The notes: generated from the letters alone by a model not told the origin. A stretch of DNA of 64,000 bases from Ignavibacteriales bacterium (GCA_003538625.1 DPRR01000005.1:62001-126000), one strand, 5' to 3'; positions 26,526 to 36,704 are shown, counted from the stretch's first letter. A program made the numbers and translations.

Positions 26526-26614
26526 TCAAGTTCTTTCGTAATCTAAAACAAAAAGGAATACATTGAAACATTCCAACCGGTATTACTTAATAATACTTAT
26601 TTTAAAACTTTTAA

Positions 26615-26857
26615 TTATATAGCCTGATGAAATTTTACTTCTCCATCCTGTTTGCTTAGGCATATAAAAATACTGCTGCCATTTGAGCAGCTTAAATACT
26701 GTATTGGCACATGTGAATAACTGATATACCAGCAATCAGCAGGAAGTTTTGTTAACTTTTTGTTCGCGGATACCTGATCAGATATTCTCATTCCTCTAAG
26801 TTCAATATCCGGAACAAGGTTCCGAACTATTGCAATGGCTTGTTCTTTTGTTATCAA
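26615..26857 (-). CDS. Small protein of unknown function (80 residues)
   Basis: I do not recognise this protein. It has a short N-terminal helix (MITKEQAIAIVRNLV), then strands with DCWYISYSHVPI and SSIFICLSKQDGEVKF, compatible with a small alpha-beta fold. There is no signal peptide. The start is TTG at 26855-26857 and no convincing ribosome-binding site is seen, but the frame is well supported by position: it lies between the 621-residue protein (about 80 bp upstream) and the AMP ligase (about 90 bp downstream), all on the same strand. A role as an accessory subunit of this operon is inference only. Confidence 0.55.
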   Translation of the reverse strand: MITKEQAIAIVRNLVPDIELRGMRISDQVSANKKLTKLPADCWYISYSHVPIQYLSCSNGSSIFICLSKQDGEVKFHQAI

Positions 26858-26938
26858 AATTATATTGAAGTTTTGTAGATTTTATAAAATGTAATAATGC
26901 AAAGATTATAAATTGAATGGTGCGATCAAATTGAATAT

Positions 26939-28804
26939 TTAAAAATTTACCGCAATGGAAGGTTCATTTCTTTGTGAATAGATTAATTTTAATCTGTTAT
27001 ATTGAACATGAACAAATTCCGGAATGGATTTGAGATTCTCATTTGGATAGGCGTTCCTCTCAGAAATTTCAAGGATGTACTCAATTCCATTTTCAAGATT
27101 CGTTTTAAATGTTTCCAGATACTTAATTTCTGCTTCGCTGATACCCATAGTTAAAACAAGCTTTTCAAAATAATTTATATAAAGCTCGATTTCCTGGCAG
27201 AACATATGCGGCCGATCTTCTGAAACCAGAGATTGTCCTCTTCCATAAATATGATCTGTCATTTCTTGAAGCGAATATTTTCTGTTGAACCATACAATAT
27301 TTGGTCCCGGACAAATTGATTGTGGTGATTTTGTTTTGGGAGATATTCCAAGTTTAATCAGAGCTCCATTTGCAAGATGATCACAAAGACAAACCTTTGC
27401 ATACATTGAGTTTTTTAGTTCTTCTTTTTCAAATTCAGGAATTTGCAGTGCTGTAATTTCATCAAATTTATTTTTCTGGAATTGACGTGATGCCGTGCAG
27501 ATTGGTTTATCAGTATACTGCTTATCAGAAATCAAAAATCCTTTTGGACAGGGTGAACCCGGTTTGCCGCTTTCAGCACGGTTCTTTGTCCACAATTCAG
27601 AACCGGTTTGTCTGAGATTATTAAATGGCACTCCGAGTGGCGATGCCCCGCTTAAGTATAGATCTTCTTTTTTTGCGTTAATCAATAAATCCAAAGTATC
27701 ATCATCCACGCAGGTTGCTTCCGGCACTAATAAAAATGGGCTTCCCCATCCTGTTGAATCACATCCAAAATCTTCAATCATTCTCTGTGCTTCACCGCTT
27801 GTTCCAATACCTCCCTGAACAGTAAGTAGTGGTTCACAAATAAAATCCGATTCATTAAAAGGCAAATTTTGTTTTTCGTAATAAGATTTTATTAATGGGA
27901 TAAATTCTTTAGCAAGTTGTGATCTTTTATCTTTAAATTCCTTTAAGATTGAAGGAAGCAAATATCCTTGCGAGGCAAAGGCATGACCGCCGCAGTTCAA
28001 TCCTGACTCAATTCTGAACTCACTAACTTCAAGTCCTTTAGTTGCTAAAAATTTCCCCTGAATTAATGCGGATCTAAAATCACTAACTTTGATTATAATT
28101 TTTTTCTTTATCTGACCATTGGCATCGCGATAAAAATCTTTAAACTGTGTAAGAAATCCTAAAAGGCTTCTGTTGAATCCAGCAGAAAAAACTATTGAGG
28201 AATTAAGTGTACTTTCAGCATATCCCCGCAGGGCAGCTTTCGCATCACTGAATTCGTCGCTTAAAATACTTCCGTCTTTGGCATAATTAGTTCGATCGAC
28301 CTTTGACATTATATTTACATCAATAGAACCGGCACGCATTAATTCAGTTAGTTCTTGCGCGACTAATTCTTTTTCAAGTTCATCTTTTATCGTCAGAAAA
28401 TATTTGTATTTCTTTTTTAACGTACTGTCATCCGGAAGGAGTTCAAAGTATTTTGTTTTTTCATTTCCATCTGAAAAAGGCAGTAATTTTATTTCATCAA
28501 GTTTGAGTGCAACAATTTTATCAGCAAGGTTTAAATAGTTAGTAATGCGTTTTGACCTTGCGTAAAGATCATTTTTAAGGATTACTTCGGCATCAATAGA
28601 AAATTTATGTGCATAGTGTTTATAAATTTTTTCTATTAAAATATCGTCTACGATGGACATTACGGATGAAATTCCAAGGTGTGCTACACGAATCGGGGAA
28701 TCTATTGAATGACCTGTTCCCATAACAGGGATATGAAATTTATGATACATGTTTTCCATTAAGTTCTTTTTTAATAAAATCTGATCGTATATATCATTAA
28801 CCAA
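26939..28804 (-). CDS. Cysteine-rich protein of unknown function, possible FMN TIM-barrel enzyme
   Basis: The 621-residue soluble protein is not one I can name. The segments PVMGTGHSIDSPIRVAHLG (start of chain), GLNCGGHAF (C271, H274), LLTVQGGIGTSGEAQRMI and WGSPFLLVPEA resemble the glycine-rich phosphate-binding strands of nitronate-monooxygenase or IMPDH-type TIM barrels, so a flavin enzyme is plausible. A cysteine-rich region follows: C419 (SPCPKG), C436 (ICTAS), C472 and C474 (VCLCDH) and C498 (SICPGP), which could hold an iron-sulphur cluster or zinc. The start used is TTG at 28802-28804; an ATG 15 codons later is an alternative. It heads the leftward operon with an 80-residue protein and an AMP ligase. 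Confidence 0.6.
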   Translation of the reverse strand: MVNDIYDQILLKKNLMENMYHKFHIPVMGTGHSIDSPIRVAHLGISSVMSIVDDILIEKIYKHYAHKFSIDAEVILKNDLYARSKRITNYLNLADKIVALKLDEIKLLPFSDGNEKTKYFELLPDDSTLKKKYKYFLTIKDELEKELVAQELTELMRAGSIDVNIMSKVDRTNYAKDGSILSDEFSDAKAALRGYAESTLNSSIVFSAGFNRSLLGFLTQFKDFYRDANGQIKKKIIIKVSDFRSALIQGKFLATKGLEVSEFRIESGLNCGGHAFASQGYLLPSILKEFKDKRSQLAKEFIPLIKSYYEKQNLPFNESDFICEPLLTVQGGIGTSGEAQRMIEDFGCDSTGWGSPFLLVPEATCVDDDTLDLLINAKKEDLYLSGASPLGVPFNNLRQTGSELWTKNRAESGKPGSPCPKGFLISDKQYTDKPICTASRQFQKNKFDEITALQIPEFEKEELKNSMYAKVCLCDHLANGALIKLGISPKTKSPQSICPGPNIVWFNRKYSLQEMTDHIYGRGQSLVSEDRPHMFCQEIELYINYFEKLVLTMGISEAEIKYLETFKTNLENGIEYILEISERNAYPNENLKSIPEFVHVQYNRLKLIYSQRNEPSIAVNF

Positions 28805-29259
28805 CTTTTAGATGAATTAATAATTAAAGACGTGGTAAACTATATAATTGTTTAAGTATTAAAAGACACATAAATAGGGTTTTACAATACTTTTACATTT
28901 ACTGCAAACACCAATTTTTGTTCTATATTTAAAGAATTATAGGAAAGGAGAAACATGTTGGGTTAACTAAGTGGCTGGATGTTATTTTTGAAAAAAATAG
29001 TGAAATAATTTTGATGAATAAATTCATTAATGATAATGTATGCACGAATTACTCTTAATATAATAACTTAACATCAGGCAAGTATTTTTCTATAGATTAA
29101 AGATTATTTCATTTTCTATAAGATAATACTGGAATTGTACGTTTTATTTTTTAAGTTTGCTAATACGTATTAACTATAACTATCTCGTTATGACAAAAAC
29201 AATTCAAATAAAATCACTTCTATTCATTCAATTAATTATAAACTACTTAAGAGGAGCTT
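28805..29259. other. Intergenic region between divergent genes
   Basis: About 0.45 kb of AT-rich DNA upstream of both the 621-residue protein gene and the rightward T9SS cargo gene. A good ribosome-binding site (AAGAGGAG) precedes the ATG at 29260. No coding frame or notable structure seen. Confidence 0.45.
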
Positions 29260-32200
29260 ATGAAAAAGATAATATTTACAATCTTTGCACTCATTTATTT
29301 AGCGGGTACAGGTTATTCGCAAGTAACAACATTGTGGGAGAAATCAGCTGCCACAGGAACTAAACCGGTTTGGGAAAGCGGCAGTATAACACGTGGACTT
29401 TCGTATGGTTCTGTATCCGGCAACAATTTACTTTTCGTAGTTACACGCAGCGCCGCTTTAGGTGGCAAGCAAATTATTTACTATAATGCTTTAACGGGTG
29501 ATTCTCTTGGTCAACTAAATAATACCGGAATAGCAGGAGGTGTGGCCATTGTAAATGACGCTGAAGTTTCTACTGATGGAAAAATATTTGTCTGCAACAT
29601 GACAACAAGCGCTTCTGCAGATGCTTTTAAAGTTTACAGATATGACTCTCTTTCAGCAGCCCCGGTTGATGTGATAACCTACAACGCTACTACCGACAGG
29701 TTAGGTGATAAATTTACAGTTACAGGTTCAACTGCTGATAATTCCATAGTAATCTGGGTAGCTACATCTTTATCAAGTGCTGGACCTGGAAATCTTCTGA
29801 AGTTTACTACGACCGATAATGGTCAGACTTTTACATCAACAACAATTCCGATTGCACAAACAGCAAGCAGTGCTGCTGTTGGTCCATTTCCGGATGCAAG
29901 CTTTTATCATAATTCACACGGAACTTCTCCAACAAAATATGCTTCCGATGGAACTGCAGGCGGTTCAATTCCAACCACAGTTATTGCAACAAGTGGTAGT
30001 GCAATTAGATACTTGAATACGCTGTTAGGTGATGATTATGTTGTAGCAAATGATCTTCTGGTAGCCTCAAATAATGCTAAAATTATCAGAGTACCTGGTG
30101 GTGTACCTGCATCAGCAATTCTTTTTGGCTCCACACCACTGCTTGGTTCAACTTCTGCAGGTGGACTTGGAGATGTATCTGTTCAAAAAGTTAGTGATTA
30201 TATTTATAATGTGTATGTCTTAGCTACAAATAACGGATTTGGAGCTTATCAGATAGATTTAAGAACTCCAATAGCTGGCAATTATTATGTTGGAGCTGAC
30301 GGTACCGGTCCCGGTGGAAGTAATCCGGATTTCCCTAACCTTAGAGATGCATTCCAAGCAATCAATAATGCAAACATCACTGGCGATTGCATATTCTATA
30401 TTACAAGTGATATAACTGAAGTAACAACTCCCGGCGGTTTAGGTTTAGCTGTTAATCCTGGTTCTCACACTATAACTTTCAAACCTTATACTGGTGTACA
30501 ACCTGTAATAACTTTACCTTACACCTCTGATTCAAATTCAGGACCATCAGGAGCTATGATAATTGGCATCCCAATGGAAAACAATATAGCCTGGAATGAT
30601 TTGAGAGTTACCAGAAATATTATTTTTGATGGTTCAAATACTGTAGATGGAACGACCAGGGATCTTACTATCACGAATCTAACAAATTCAGTTGGTAATG
30701 CATTTCCTGTCACAATTGTTGGAGATGTTTCTAATTTGGTTATTAAGAATTGTAATATTTTTTATAAAGCAGCTTCAACAAGCACTTCAAATTTATTTAG
30801 AGCAGCTGTACAGTTAAGAGGAAGATTACAAAATGCCCTTAACTGGACACCAACAAATATTACAATAGAAAACAATCATATCAGTACTAATTTCTCGGGA
30901 GTTTCTCAGGGAATGCAAGGCATTGTTACTGTTTCATTATCACCTACCCCAACAACTTATATGAGTGGAATTGTAATTAAAGACAACCTTATTGAAGGGA
31001 CTCAGAGAGCTGTAGCTTTGGGATGGTCCGGCAGTACAGATATTTATAATAACGGAATTGTCTTAAATCAAACTATTTCAGCTACAACTGCAAATCAAGC
31101 TATAGTTGCTGCTAATTTAGTGACAGGCTCAACTGTTAATATTTATGATAACCGAATTACATATGTTTCCTCAGTATCGAATGGTGCTACAGCAGGAAAT
31201 ACTGCAATAAGCATTGAGTCTGGAGGTACCTATAATGTGTATAACAATATGATATCCGGATTTAATCTTACAGCAGCAAACCCAACTGCAAGTCTTAGAG
31301 GTATTGCAGTAACATCAGCAGATGCAACAGCTAACTTATATTATAATACTATCTATATGGATAATATTTCAGATATCGGAACGGGAACAGTTGCATTTAA
31401 TGGATTATATTTATCAAACGGAACAATCAATGTTAAAAATAATATAGTCGTTTCAGCAGAAACTGATTTTGTGACTTATTGTATTAATAAAACCGGTACT
31501 ACTGGTACATTAACTTCTAACTATAACAACTTCTATCCAGTTAGTGCGCTAAATGGTAATGTTGGTTTCTGGAACGCATCAGCAACTCAAACTTTAGTAG
31601 ATTGGCAAACAGCATCAGGACAGGATGCAAACTCTGTTTCAAAAGGTGTGTTTTTTGTTTCCACAACGGATCTTCACTTAACCGGTGCATCAAATGGAGA
31701 TGAGGATTTAATAGCAACACCAATAGCCGGAATAACGATGGATATTGATGGTGAGATTAGAAATGCATTGTTCCCATATAAAGGAGCAGATGAGGGTTCA
31801 ATTCCACTTCCTGTTGAGTTGGTTTCATTTTCAGCTTCGGTTGTTGAAGGTAATGTAATATTAAATTGGAGTACAGCAACAGAAATAAATAACCGCGGTT
31901 TTGAAATCGAAAGAAAATCCAATAATGATTTTGAAACTATAGGATTTGTTGATGGCAATGGTACTACCACAAGAACTCAATCTTATACTTTTACTGATAA
32001 CGAAGTTGGCAATGGAGCCTACAGCTATAGGTTAAAACAAATGGATTATGATGGAACATTTTCTTATTCAAATGTAATTTCTGTTGATGTAAATATTCCA
32101 ACTCAATTTGAGTTATCGCAGAATTACCCTAATCCATTTAACCCGGCTACAATGATTAATTATCAGATAGCTGAACCTGTTAATGTAACACTATCTGTAT

Positions 32201-32367
32201 ATAATATGCTTGGTGAAGAGGTCGCTGTTTTAATTAACAATCAATTTACTACGGCCGGGCAGCACAGTGTAAGATTTGATGGATCTAATCTTGCAAGTGG
32301 AACTTATATCTACAGATTAACTGCCGGTGATTTTGTTCAAACAAAGAAAATGGTTCTTGCAAAATAG
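29260..32367 (+). CDS. T9SS-secreted surface protein: propeller-like N-terminus, right-handed beta-helix, C-terminal sorting domain
   Basis: The 1035-residue protein has a signal peptide (about 1-20, ending GYSQ). An N-terminal domain (about 25-350) follows, with repeated strand motifs like a propeller. Next is a long Asn/Thr-rich right-handed beta-helix (about 355-830), for instance NLVIKNCNIFYK, ITIENNHIST and GTINVKNNIVVS. A short fibronectin-like domain starts at PVELVSFSASVVEGNVILNWSTA. The last about 88 residues are the T9SS sorting domain (FELSQNYPNPFNPAT...LGEEVAVL...AGQHSVRFDGSNLASGTYIYRLTAG), removed after export to the surface. The function could be adhesion or polysaccharide binding. 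A strong terminator follows directly. Confidence 0.85.
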   Translation: MKKIIFTIFALIYLAGTGYSQVTTLWEKSAATGTKPVWESGSITRGLSYGSVSGNNLLFVVTRSAALGGKQIIYYNALTGDSLGQLNNTGIAGGVAIVNDAEVSTDGKIFVCNMTTSASADAFKVYRYDSLSAAPVDVITYNATTDRLGDKFTVTGSTADNSIVIWVATSLSSAGPGNLLKFTTTDNGQTFTSTTIPIAQTASSAAVGPFPDASFYHNSHGTSPTKYASDGTAGGSIPTTVIATSGSAIRYLNTLLGDDYVVANDLLVASNNAKIIRVPGGVPASAILFGSTPLLGSTSAGGLGDVSVQKVSDYIYNVYVLATNNGFGAYQIDLRTPIAGNYYVGADGTGPGGSNPDFPNLRDAFQAINNANITGDCIFYITSDITEVTTPGGLGLAVNPGSHTITFKPYTGVQPVITLPYTSDSNSGPSGAMIIGIPMENNIAWNDLRVTRNIIFDGSNTVDGTTRDLTITNLTNSVGNAFPVTIVGDVSNLVIKNCNIFYKAASTSTSNLFRAAVQLRGRLQNALNWTPTNITIENNHISTNFSGVSQGMQGIVTVSLSPTPTTYMSGIVIKDNLIEGTQRAVALGWSGSTDIYNNGIVLNQTISATTANQAIVAANLVTGSTVNIYDNRITYVSSVSNGATAGNTAISIESGGTYNVYNNMISGFNLTAANPTASLRGIAVTSADATANLYYNTIYMDNISDIGTGTVAFNGLYLSNGTINVKNNIVVSAETDFVTYCINKTGTTGTLTSNYNNFYPVSALNGNVGFWNASATQTLVDWQTASGQDANSVSKGVFFVSTTDLHLTGASNGDEDLIATPIAGITMDIDGEIRNALFPYKGADEGSIPLPVELVSFSASVVEGNVILNWSTATEINNRGFEIERKSNNDFETIGFVDGNGTTTRTQSYTFTDNEVGNGAYSYRLKQMDYDGTFSYSNVISVDVNIPTQFELSQNYPNPFNPATMINYQIAEPVNVTLSVYNMLGEEVAVLINNQFTTAGQHSVRFDGSNLASGTYIYRLTAGDFVQTKKMVLAK

Positions 32368-32387
32368 AACGATCTAATTATAAAATT

Positions 32388-32415
32388 AAAGCCCCGAACA
32401 ATCGGGGCTTTTTTA
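32388..32415 (+). terminator. Rho-independent terminator
   Basis: A 10-bp stem (AAAGCCCCGA with TCGGGGCTTT) closes a 4-nt loop, followed by a run of T. It serves the gene ending at 32367, and the A-rich side may also stop the convergent peptidase gene. Confidence 0.9.
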
Positions 32416-32447
32416 TTACGTCAATTAATTTTATACGGTACTAAAAT

Positions 32448-33815
32448 TTACTTTAGCAAAATCATTCTCTTAGCCTGAGTAAAATTACCTGACTCAATCC
32501 GATATATATAAATTCCGCTTGCTAAATTTTTTGCATTAAACTGAGTTTGATGTAAACCGGCTTCAAGATATTGATTAACAAGTATTTCTACTTCTGTACC
32601 AAGCATATCATAAACAGAAATTTTTGTTTGTCCTGCTTGTGGGATTGAAAAAGAAATAGTCGTACTTGGATTAAATGGATTCGGATAATTTTGATAAAGT
32701 ATATAATCATCTGCAATCATAATTCCGTTTGAGTTTTCTACCGATACAGTAGCGCTGTCTGTCAGGTAAAACGTATATGCTACTCCGCCTTTAACAAACC
32801 AGGATTGTGATAATGAAGTTTTATTATAGACATAGGAATATCCATTTGGCTTTGCAGAATCATGCACAATTGGTTTCCCATCACTCGTAAATCCTGCAAT
32901 CATAAGTAAGTGACCGACGGGATAAAGAGGTGAACCCACCGACATTGAAATCCTGCCACCGTTTGCAAGCACATCTCTAACTTCACTCCAGCTGCGATAA
33001 CGCGTAACTGCACCATCGAGACCGTACTCAGAAGCATTCTGCACAACTCTGGGCCATATACCAAACATATTAAAGTATGGATCACGCGTAGCAACCGCAA
33101 ACTGATAAGGATCAACTTGTATGTTATAACTCTTTAAAATCATTGAAACTGAAGTCGGCGAACAAATGTCCGGTCCGATCACAGGATCTACTCCATATTG
33201 ATAAACAAATTCTGTTGGAATAAATATCGCTTCCGGATTATCATTTACTATGCTGGTTAAGTTAACAGAATTTGTAGTACGACTATCGCTAACAAAGAAA
33301 CTTAATTTGTTGATTGTTGGTGATTCCTTATCCGAAGATGTACGGGTCATAATTATTTTAAATTGCCAAGCACTCTGATAAGAATTTAATTTCACGTTAT
33401 CATAATCTATATATCCGCCGTCATAAGTAAGTGAACCGTAAGATCCCCAGATATTTGACTTCCAGAATCCAACGGTTAACCATGGAGACCAGCCGCCATT
33501 GTATGGAAAACGCATCTGAACTTTAAAACTGCTGTAACTATTTGGTGCAGAGCCGTTCCAGGACGGCAATCCCTCATTAAAAGGCGACTGAGAATATTGT
33601 GGTTTTAGTATAACATAGCCATCATTTATTCCCTCCTGAAGCATAATACTTTTTCCGTCAGTGCCAAGCACTATACCCTGATTTGTTTCAATGTTTGTAA
33701 AAATTGAATCCGTTCTTATCACATACTGCTGATCCGGATAGTTTTGTGCAAAAAGGATACAAGGAAGCAATAGAAAGAATAATGAAAAAGATGCGTATTG
33801 TTTTATTTTATTCAT
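32448..33815 (-). CDS. Secreted C39-like cysteine peptidase with T9SS sorting domain
   Basis: The protein (455 residues from the ATG at 33813-33815; a TTG two codons earlier is less likely) has a signal peptide ending in LFAQ. A beta-rich N-terminal region (to about 190) follows. A papain-fold peptidase domain of the C39-like group has the nucleophile C218 in DICSPTSVSMIL and the histidine H302 in VGHLLMIAGF, followed by IVHDSAKP. The last about 85 residues form a T9SS sorting domain (YILYQNYPNPFNPST...YDMLGTEVEILV...LASGIYIYRIESGNF). It should be a secreted surface protease or peptidoglycan-peptide hydrolase. It converges with the beta-helix protein gene. Confidence 0.83.
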   Translation of the reverse strand: MNKIKQYASFSLFFLLLPCILFAQNYPDQQYVIRTDSIFTNIETNQGIVLGTDGKSIMLQEGINDGYVILKPQYSQSPFNEGLPSWNGSAPNSYSSFKVQMRFPYNGGWSPWLTVGFWKSNIWGSYGSLTYDGGYIDYDNVKLNSYQSAWQFKIIMTRTSSDKESPTINKLSFFVSDSRTTNSVNLTSIVNDNPEAIFIPTEFVYQYGVDPVIGPDICSPTSVSMILKSYNIQVDPYQFAVATRDPYFNMFGIWPRVVQNASEYGLDGAVTRYRSWSEVRDVLANGGRISMSVGSPLYPVGHLLMIAGFTSDGKPIVHDSAKPNGYSYVYNKTSLSQSWFVKGGVAYTFYLTDSATVSVENSNGIMIADDYILYQNYPNPFNPSTTISFSIPQAGQTKISVYDMLGTEVEILVNQYLEAGLHQTQFNAKNLASGIYIYRIESGNFTQAKRMILLK

Positions 33816-33929
33816 AATCAAAGTTTATCAAATATATTAATAATTCCTGTATGTTGATTATTAATTTAGGGAAATAATACCGTTGTTTAAATAATTGCGA
33901 TAAAAAATACTTAATGATTCTTCACATTA

Positions 33930-36704
33930 TCACTTTAAAAATATCATTTTCTTAGTTTCTACAAATGATCCTGCCTGAAGTTTATAGAAATAAATTCCAG
34001 ATGAAAGATTCGAAGCACTAAACTCTACTTGATAAGTTCCCGCAGGTTTATATTCATCAACTAGTATAGCTACTTCATTGCCAAGCACATCATATACTTT
34101 GAGCTGGACTCGAGACCATTCGTCCCTCGCACTTCGACTCCGCTCAGTGTGACGATCTCGGGATGACGCGCTCAGGGTGACATTCGAGGTTGTGTATTTA
34201 ATAATTGTAGATGGATTAAATGGATTTGGATAATTCTGAAATAACTGATACTCACTCAGTGCTAAGAAATGATTGTCTGCAATATTGTCCGGGGACTCCT
34301 CATAGAGCAGTATTTTAAATGCATCTGCTCTTATCACAGGACCCGAGGAACTTTCACCACTATCTATTACTTTTATAGAAATAGAACTATCAGCAGGAAA
34401 GCAAAATCTTCCGATATTCTTCCAGTTACCGCTTCCATTATTTTGATTTAAATAAATCGAATCTATAACTCTGCTTCCAACAAGGATCTTATATAAAGCA
34501 TTGTCAGCACTATTTATAGTTTGTGGTATAATTTCAAATACATCATAATCACCGCTTCTGTTTAAATAAAAATTAAAAGTTGCCGAAGGTCCATTTGATG
34601 TTGTCTGTATATAAGCTTACCTGCTTGAAAGTCCGTAAGCCTGCGTAACGCTGGTAAACCATGATCCTGTTTCAGAGTAACTGCCCGCCTCATCGTTATC
34701 AATAATTACAAAATAATTTTCTACATTAACGGTAAAGGGAATTCTTTTAACAGGATTGATTGGATCGTTGCTGTTTATAACTATTGTATCTTCAGCTATT
34801 CCTATTTGATCAGGAATGAATAAAAGCGGCAGTACAATTCTGCTCATTCCGGAAATCAGCAATGGAAAAGTAGTGAGAACATCAATATTTCCTTTCGTTG
34901 AATAAACTTCATTAACAGTCAAATCATTTATACCGATATTACCTAATTCGATATTGAACAAAAGAGTATCATCAATACTGGTTTCACCTGCATCCACAAA
35001 TTCCTTATCAGAAATCATTTGCCTATCACGTATATAGCCTGTCAACTTAATAGCATCCATAGCTACTGTTTTGGTTCCCTGATTAAAATTCTTACAAGAC
35101 ATTTCGAGAAAATTATTTTGACTTTCATCTAAATTTAGAGTAGCAACATAGAACCACTTCTTAAATTCATCTGATGTTGAAAATATTATTGTATCCTCAA
35201 TTATATCATTTATTAAAAAATTGATTTTTATTGTATCAACCTGATTAGTCATTTCAGGAAATTGTATAAATACATTGTACAACCCGGATTGCCCGACATC
35301 TAAATTCCATTTTACTTTAGCCGAATCACCATTATTCAGATTTGCTAGTCTTGAATCAACACCCCAGGCATTATTTGTTGATGTTATCCAGTTTCCGTAG
35401 ACCTCCTGATATAGCGGATCAATATTATCAATAAATTTGTCATCGGGTAAGTATTTAATAAACGATGTAGATAAATTTCCAACCGTATCCGTAACTGCTG
35501 CACCCACTTTTCCAATATCATTTATTGGGTAAGATGAAATAGTTCTCCACATATTCTGTCCGATTATTTCACAATCAGCTAAAAAATATCTTTCATATCT
35601 GTCTTTTACCGCTACAAAAGGATGTGATTGAAAAATCTGTTCGTCAGTATTAATCAAGAATTTTAACCCGGATCCGTTTATTTCTTCTGTCAATTGCAAA
35701 GCTGGTTTTACAGTATCAATACTATTTTGCCATAACTGATATGCTTCAACAGCCGTACAATACTTAAACTGAACATTTGGATAATTTATTGCTGCCTGAT
35801 GTAATAGATTATTAACCTGCAGAATTTCATTCATAAAATTTGCATCAGGTAAATGAGACCACAAACATACAAGCTGATCTGTTCCCTGATTAGCTTTTGA
35901 AAAAGCATTATCAATTAATTGTTGGGTTGTTGATCCCATATATTTTGCTCTTACATCCCAGCCTTTGCCATCACCGGGCAACTGATAATTGGTTGTTGAA
36001 GGATGAAACGGAACAAATTCCGGTGATGACTGAGACCAATCATAATTATTATCTATTGGCTCAGTAAGATCAGTATGTACATTGGGATATTCATTATGAA
36101 GACTATAAGGCAGAATTTCATTCAGATAATTTTGCCAGTCGTTATCCATATAATACCAGCCGCTTCTAAAAGAAACCGGAAAAACATTTTCATCCAGAAG
36201 AAATTGCGCAAGCGTAAAATCAAAATCATCTTTACTTTCCATAAAGGTCCGGGATTGATTCCACCAGTATTTTCCATCACCATCATAATCCGACCAGAAA
36301 AAAGTGTGGTAGTGTAATGAAAGTTCATCACCCCAAAGTTCTATTTTGTCACCAAAATATTTTTTCATTAAATATAATGTCAGAGTATTATTGATCGGAA
36401 CATTATTGTTAGTAGCATGCCGAAAAATATTTCCGGCCATCATATACCATGTCATTTTAAGCTTGCCGCCGTACGAATCCGTAATCTGATTTCTGAATGA
36501 TTCATTCATCACAACACTTGTATTGCTGTTAACTGCAGTAAATAAATCAAGATTATAGGAGCAGTGATATTTTGAAACATCCATTGCATCCCAGATAGCA
36601 GTATCGGAACAAAGGACAAGATATACTTTACCCTGTGATAGAATGATTTGTGTGGAAAAAATAATCCACGCTATAGTCAGTTTCAGTATAAAAATTAATT
36701 TCAT
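33930..36704 (-). pseudogene. Secreted deacetylase-like / golvesin-domain T9SS protein interrupted by one in-frame TAA
   Basis: One frame covers both pieces: residues 1-695 end in a TAA at 34617-34619, and the same frame continues for 228 codons to the TGA at 33930. The first part has a signal peptide and a polysaccharide-deacetylase-like region (LSLHYHTFFWSDYDGDG, SFRSGWYYMDNDWQ). A golvesin-like domain (about 430-560) and a HYDIN/Ig-like domain follow, then the start of a second golvesin-like domain. This last domain is cut at AYGLSSR-stop-AYIQTTSNG. Golvesin domains normally have an aromatic residue there, so a Tyr codon (TAT or TAC) has probably become TAA. The downstream part ends with a complete T9SS sorting domain containing an in-frame repeat insertion. 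A short form without the sorting domain may still be made. Confidence 0.85.
34108..34181. repeat. Nested palindromic repeat inserted in a T9SS sorting-domain coding sequence
   Basis: A complete 25-bp palindrome (34129-34153, outer stem GCACT/AGTGT around CGACTCCGCTC) lies inside a second, split copy. The remaining half of that copy (CGCTCAGGGTGAC) is at 34169-34181. Other partial arms (CGTCCCTCG, CTCGGGATGACG) flank it. The block adds about 20 residues rich in Arg/Ser to the encoded sorting domain between SNV and RVQLKVYDVLG but keeps the frame. The same element, un-nested, occurs at 36969-36993. Confidence 0.75.

Noticed and set aside
29157..29363. A rightward frame overlapping the start of the beta-helix protein gene
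   Set aside because: It is out of frame with a well-supported gene having a ribosome-binding site and signal peptide; no sign of function.
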